Assembly (NCBI RefSeq): GCF_017894385.1
Contig: NZ_CP059560.1
Location: forward strand, 1,488,001 to 1,552,000
DNA: 64,000 nt
From: Aromatoleum petrolei
GTDB taxonomy: Bacteria; Pseudomonadota; Gammaproteobacteria; Burkholderiales; Rhodocyclaceae
Reading direction: 5' to 3'
Position 1 is the stretch's first letter. Every line of letters starts with the position of its first letter. The translations under genes and the position numbers were made by a program. The notes under the pieces were generated by a model that saw only the letters and a list, made by a program, of their open reading frames with translations, was not told the origin of the DNA and ran no database searches. Positions 62,743-64,000 of the stretch are shown here, one piece after another.

Positions 62743-63506
62743 GCCGTCTCTCCTTCGGTCAGCAGGCTCGACAGATCGAAGCGGCCGGCGGCGCATTCCC
62801 GCTCGAACGCATCGAAGGTCTCGCGGTCAACCGCCTGCCACACCACCTGGTCACCGGGCGCCAGCAAGGCCGGACGGCGCGCGTTGGCCGCATCGAAGAG
62901 ACGCAGCGGCGTGCGGCCGAGCAGGCGCCATCCGCCCGGGCTTTCCCACGGATAGGCGGCGCACATGCGACCGGCGATCGCGATCGAACGTGAGGGCACG
63001 ACTTTCCGCGGTGTGGCGAGCCGCGGCATGTCGAGCGCCTCGGGCAGGCCGCCGAGGTAAGGGAAGCCGGGCAGGAAACCCAGCATGTAGACGGTGAACA
63101 CCGTCTCCGTCATCAGCCGTACGACCTCCTCGCGCGACATGCCCTTGGCGGCGGCGACCTCGTCGAGATCCGGCGCGCAATCGGCATCGAAGCAGACCGG
63201 GATGCGCCAGCGACACCCGGCCGCCGACAGGCTGCCGCTCTTGCCGGCGAGCTCGGCGAGCAGGTCGTGCAGCGCCAGCGCATCGGTGCGCAGCGGGTCG
63301 AAGTGGACGGTCACGGAACGGAAGGTCGGAACCCATTCGACGACTCCGTCGAGGCGGCCGTCGTTCGACAAGGTGTCGAGCAGGCTGGAGAAGCCGAGCA
63401 CGCGACCGTGGATCGCGGGGTCGATGGCGTTGCCGAACTCGACCGTCCAGGCTGCGTCGCCGACACTCAGCAGACGCGCCGGCGGGTGTGCAAGCTCATT
63501 AGTCAT
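62739..63506 (-). CDS. pxpB: 5-oxoprolinase subunit B PxpB
   Basis: A 255-residue protein of the allophanate hydrolase subunit 1/KipI family. LSVGDAAWTVEFGNAIDP at the start, then FTVYMLGFLPGFPYLGGLPEALDMPRLATPRKVVPSRSIAIAG and AYPWESPGGWRLLGRTPLRLFD, which are hallmark stretches. First gene of pxpB-pxpC-pxpA, read in the same direction as the MFS gene 113 bases upstream, so uptake and use of a substrate may be linked. Confidence 0.94.
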   Translation of the reverse strand: MTNELAHPPARLLSVGDAAWTVEFGNAIDPAIHGRVLGFSSLLDTLSNDGRLDGVVEWVPTFRSVTVHFDPLRTDALALHDLLAELAGKSGSLSAAGCRWRIPVCFDADCAPDLDEVAAAKGMSREEVVRLMTETVFTVYMLGFLPGFPYLGGLPEALDMPRLATPRKVVPSRSIAIAGRMCAAYPWESPGGWRLLGRTPLRLFDAANARRPALLAPGDQVVWQAVDRETFDAFERECAAGRFDLSSLLTEGETA

Positions 63507-63619
63507 GGCGGGATTATTCCGCTGGGGAGGGCTCGCGCCCAGTGAATTGCGTTCGGCAATTCCCGCACCCTGCCCTACGACACGGCGCGAGAAGCCTTGC
63601 AGGCGGCGCGCAGGTCCGC

Positions 63620-64000
63620 TCAGTTCTGCAGGACCAGGTCCCGGCCGCGCGTCTCGGGCAACGGCAGGCAGGCGACGATCACGAGCAGGTAACCGCCCAC
63701 GGCGAGGATGCCGATCACTTCGCCGAGCGGCATGCTGGTGCTCAGGTAGCCGACCAGCGCCGGGAAGGTCGCACCGACCGCACGGCCGAAGTTGTAGCAG
63801 AAGCCCTGACCCGAACCGCGCAACTCGTTCGGGAACAGCTCGGCGAGGAAGGCGCCCATCCCGGAGAAGATGCCCGACAGGAAGAAGCCGAGCGGGAAGC
63901 CGAGGAAGAGCATCATCGCGTCGTTGATCGGCAGCAGCGTGTAGCTGTAGACCAGGGCGCCGGCGCAGGTCGCGAAGAGCATGAAGCAGCGGCGGCGGCC
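63620..64000 (-). CDS. MFS transporter (partial, C-terminal part)
   Basis: The last about 126 codons of a membrane transporter, running off the right edge. Helices with FLSGIFSGMGAFLAELFPNELRGSGQGFCYNFGRAVGATFPALVGYLS and the ending LPETRGRDLVLQN match the C-terminal half of metabolite:H+ symporters of the MFS (aromatic acid/sugar type). It precedes pxpBCA on the same strand, so the transported compound may be 5-oxoproline or a related acid (inference). The frame continues past 64000 without a stop. Confidence 0.88.
   Translation of the reverse strand, partial: GRRRCFMLFATCAGALVYSYTLLPINDAMMLFLGFPLGFFLSGIFSGMGAFLAELFPNELRGSGQGFCYNFGRAVGATFPALVGYLSTSMPLGEVIGILAVGGYLLVIVACLPLPETRGRDLVLQN

Overview
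This window is a high-GC, gene-dense piece of a bacterial chromosome. Almost every base lies in a plausible protein gene, and many neighbouring genes overlap by 1-14 bases. Gene content and order point to a betaproteobacterium, most likely of the Rhodocyclales (Azoarcus/Aromatoleum/Thauera type). The pointers are the purM / AI-2E permease / hda / pcnB / folK / panBC block, ilvBNC-psd-pssA, rpsP-rimM-trmD-rplS, the ECF sigma-DUF3619-DUF3106-RDD operon, an NnrS-type protein and an SHP/DHC cytochrome locus. This placement is inference from recognised families, not a database result. I see no insertion sequence, prophage, CRISPR array or rRNA; one tRNA (Ser-GCU) is present.

Layout. 1-8.5 kb: the start of an nnrS gene (runs off the left edge), an MFS permease, miaA, then an RND efflux operon (adaptor, pump, uncharacterised membrane permease) on the minus strand. 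8.5-17.6 kb: purM facing a forward block for DNA replication control (hda), RNA polyadenylation (pcnB), folate (folK) and pantothenate (panB, panC). 17.6-22.3 kb: pepN, then a tightly overlapping ECF sigma/DUF3619/DUF3106/RDD operon whose sigma gene seems to start at CTG. 22.4-27.4 kb: branched-chain amino acid synthesis (ilvB, ilvN, ilvC), then phosphatidylethanolamine synthesis (psd, pssA). 27.5-34.8 kb: two OmpR-type two-component systems, one behind a PbgA/YejM-like membrane sulfatase-fold protein, the other led by a PepSY protein, with a TerB/DUF697-like protein between them. 35.0-36.7 kb: an SHP/DHC/cytochrome b561 operon, divergent from the PepSY two-component operon. 36.8-38.6 kb: leuA behind a leucine-rich leader peptide. 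38.6-42.4 kb: DUF2069, wrbA, a YihY/BrkB protein and an unknown 503-residue protein. 42.5-46.5 kb: the rpsP-rimM-trmD-rplS operon, a small lipoprotein, tRNA-Ser and lysC. 46.6-57.2 kb: a small XRE regulator with a striking palindrome, a radical SAM protein, queD, then a long minus-strand run (MscS channel, PLD-like nuclease, rsmB, DUF3108, purN) facing mutL. 57.3-64 kb: parE, a VOC protein, a HAD-IIA phosphatase, the 5-oxoprolinase genes pxpBCA and the end of an MFS transporter.

The most interesting signals are regulatory. (1) Between the PepSY two-component operon and the SHP operon lie four half-sites spaced exactly 11 bp apart with perfect overall dyad symmetry. (2) The leuA leader peptide (12 Leu of 30) starts where transcription should start, so its mRNA may be leaderless. 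(3) A 20-bp near-perfect palindrome lies just downstream of the XRE gene's promoter. (4) The ECF sigma operon has the architecture of a CnrH/CnrY/CnrX-like sigma/anti-sigma/sensor module built from uncharacterised families. (5) A CGTCT pentanucleotide tract sits between two divergent genes. The only gene-poor stretch longer than 300 bases (36711-37064) contains the leu leader and its promoter.
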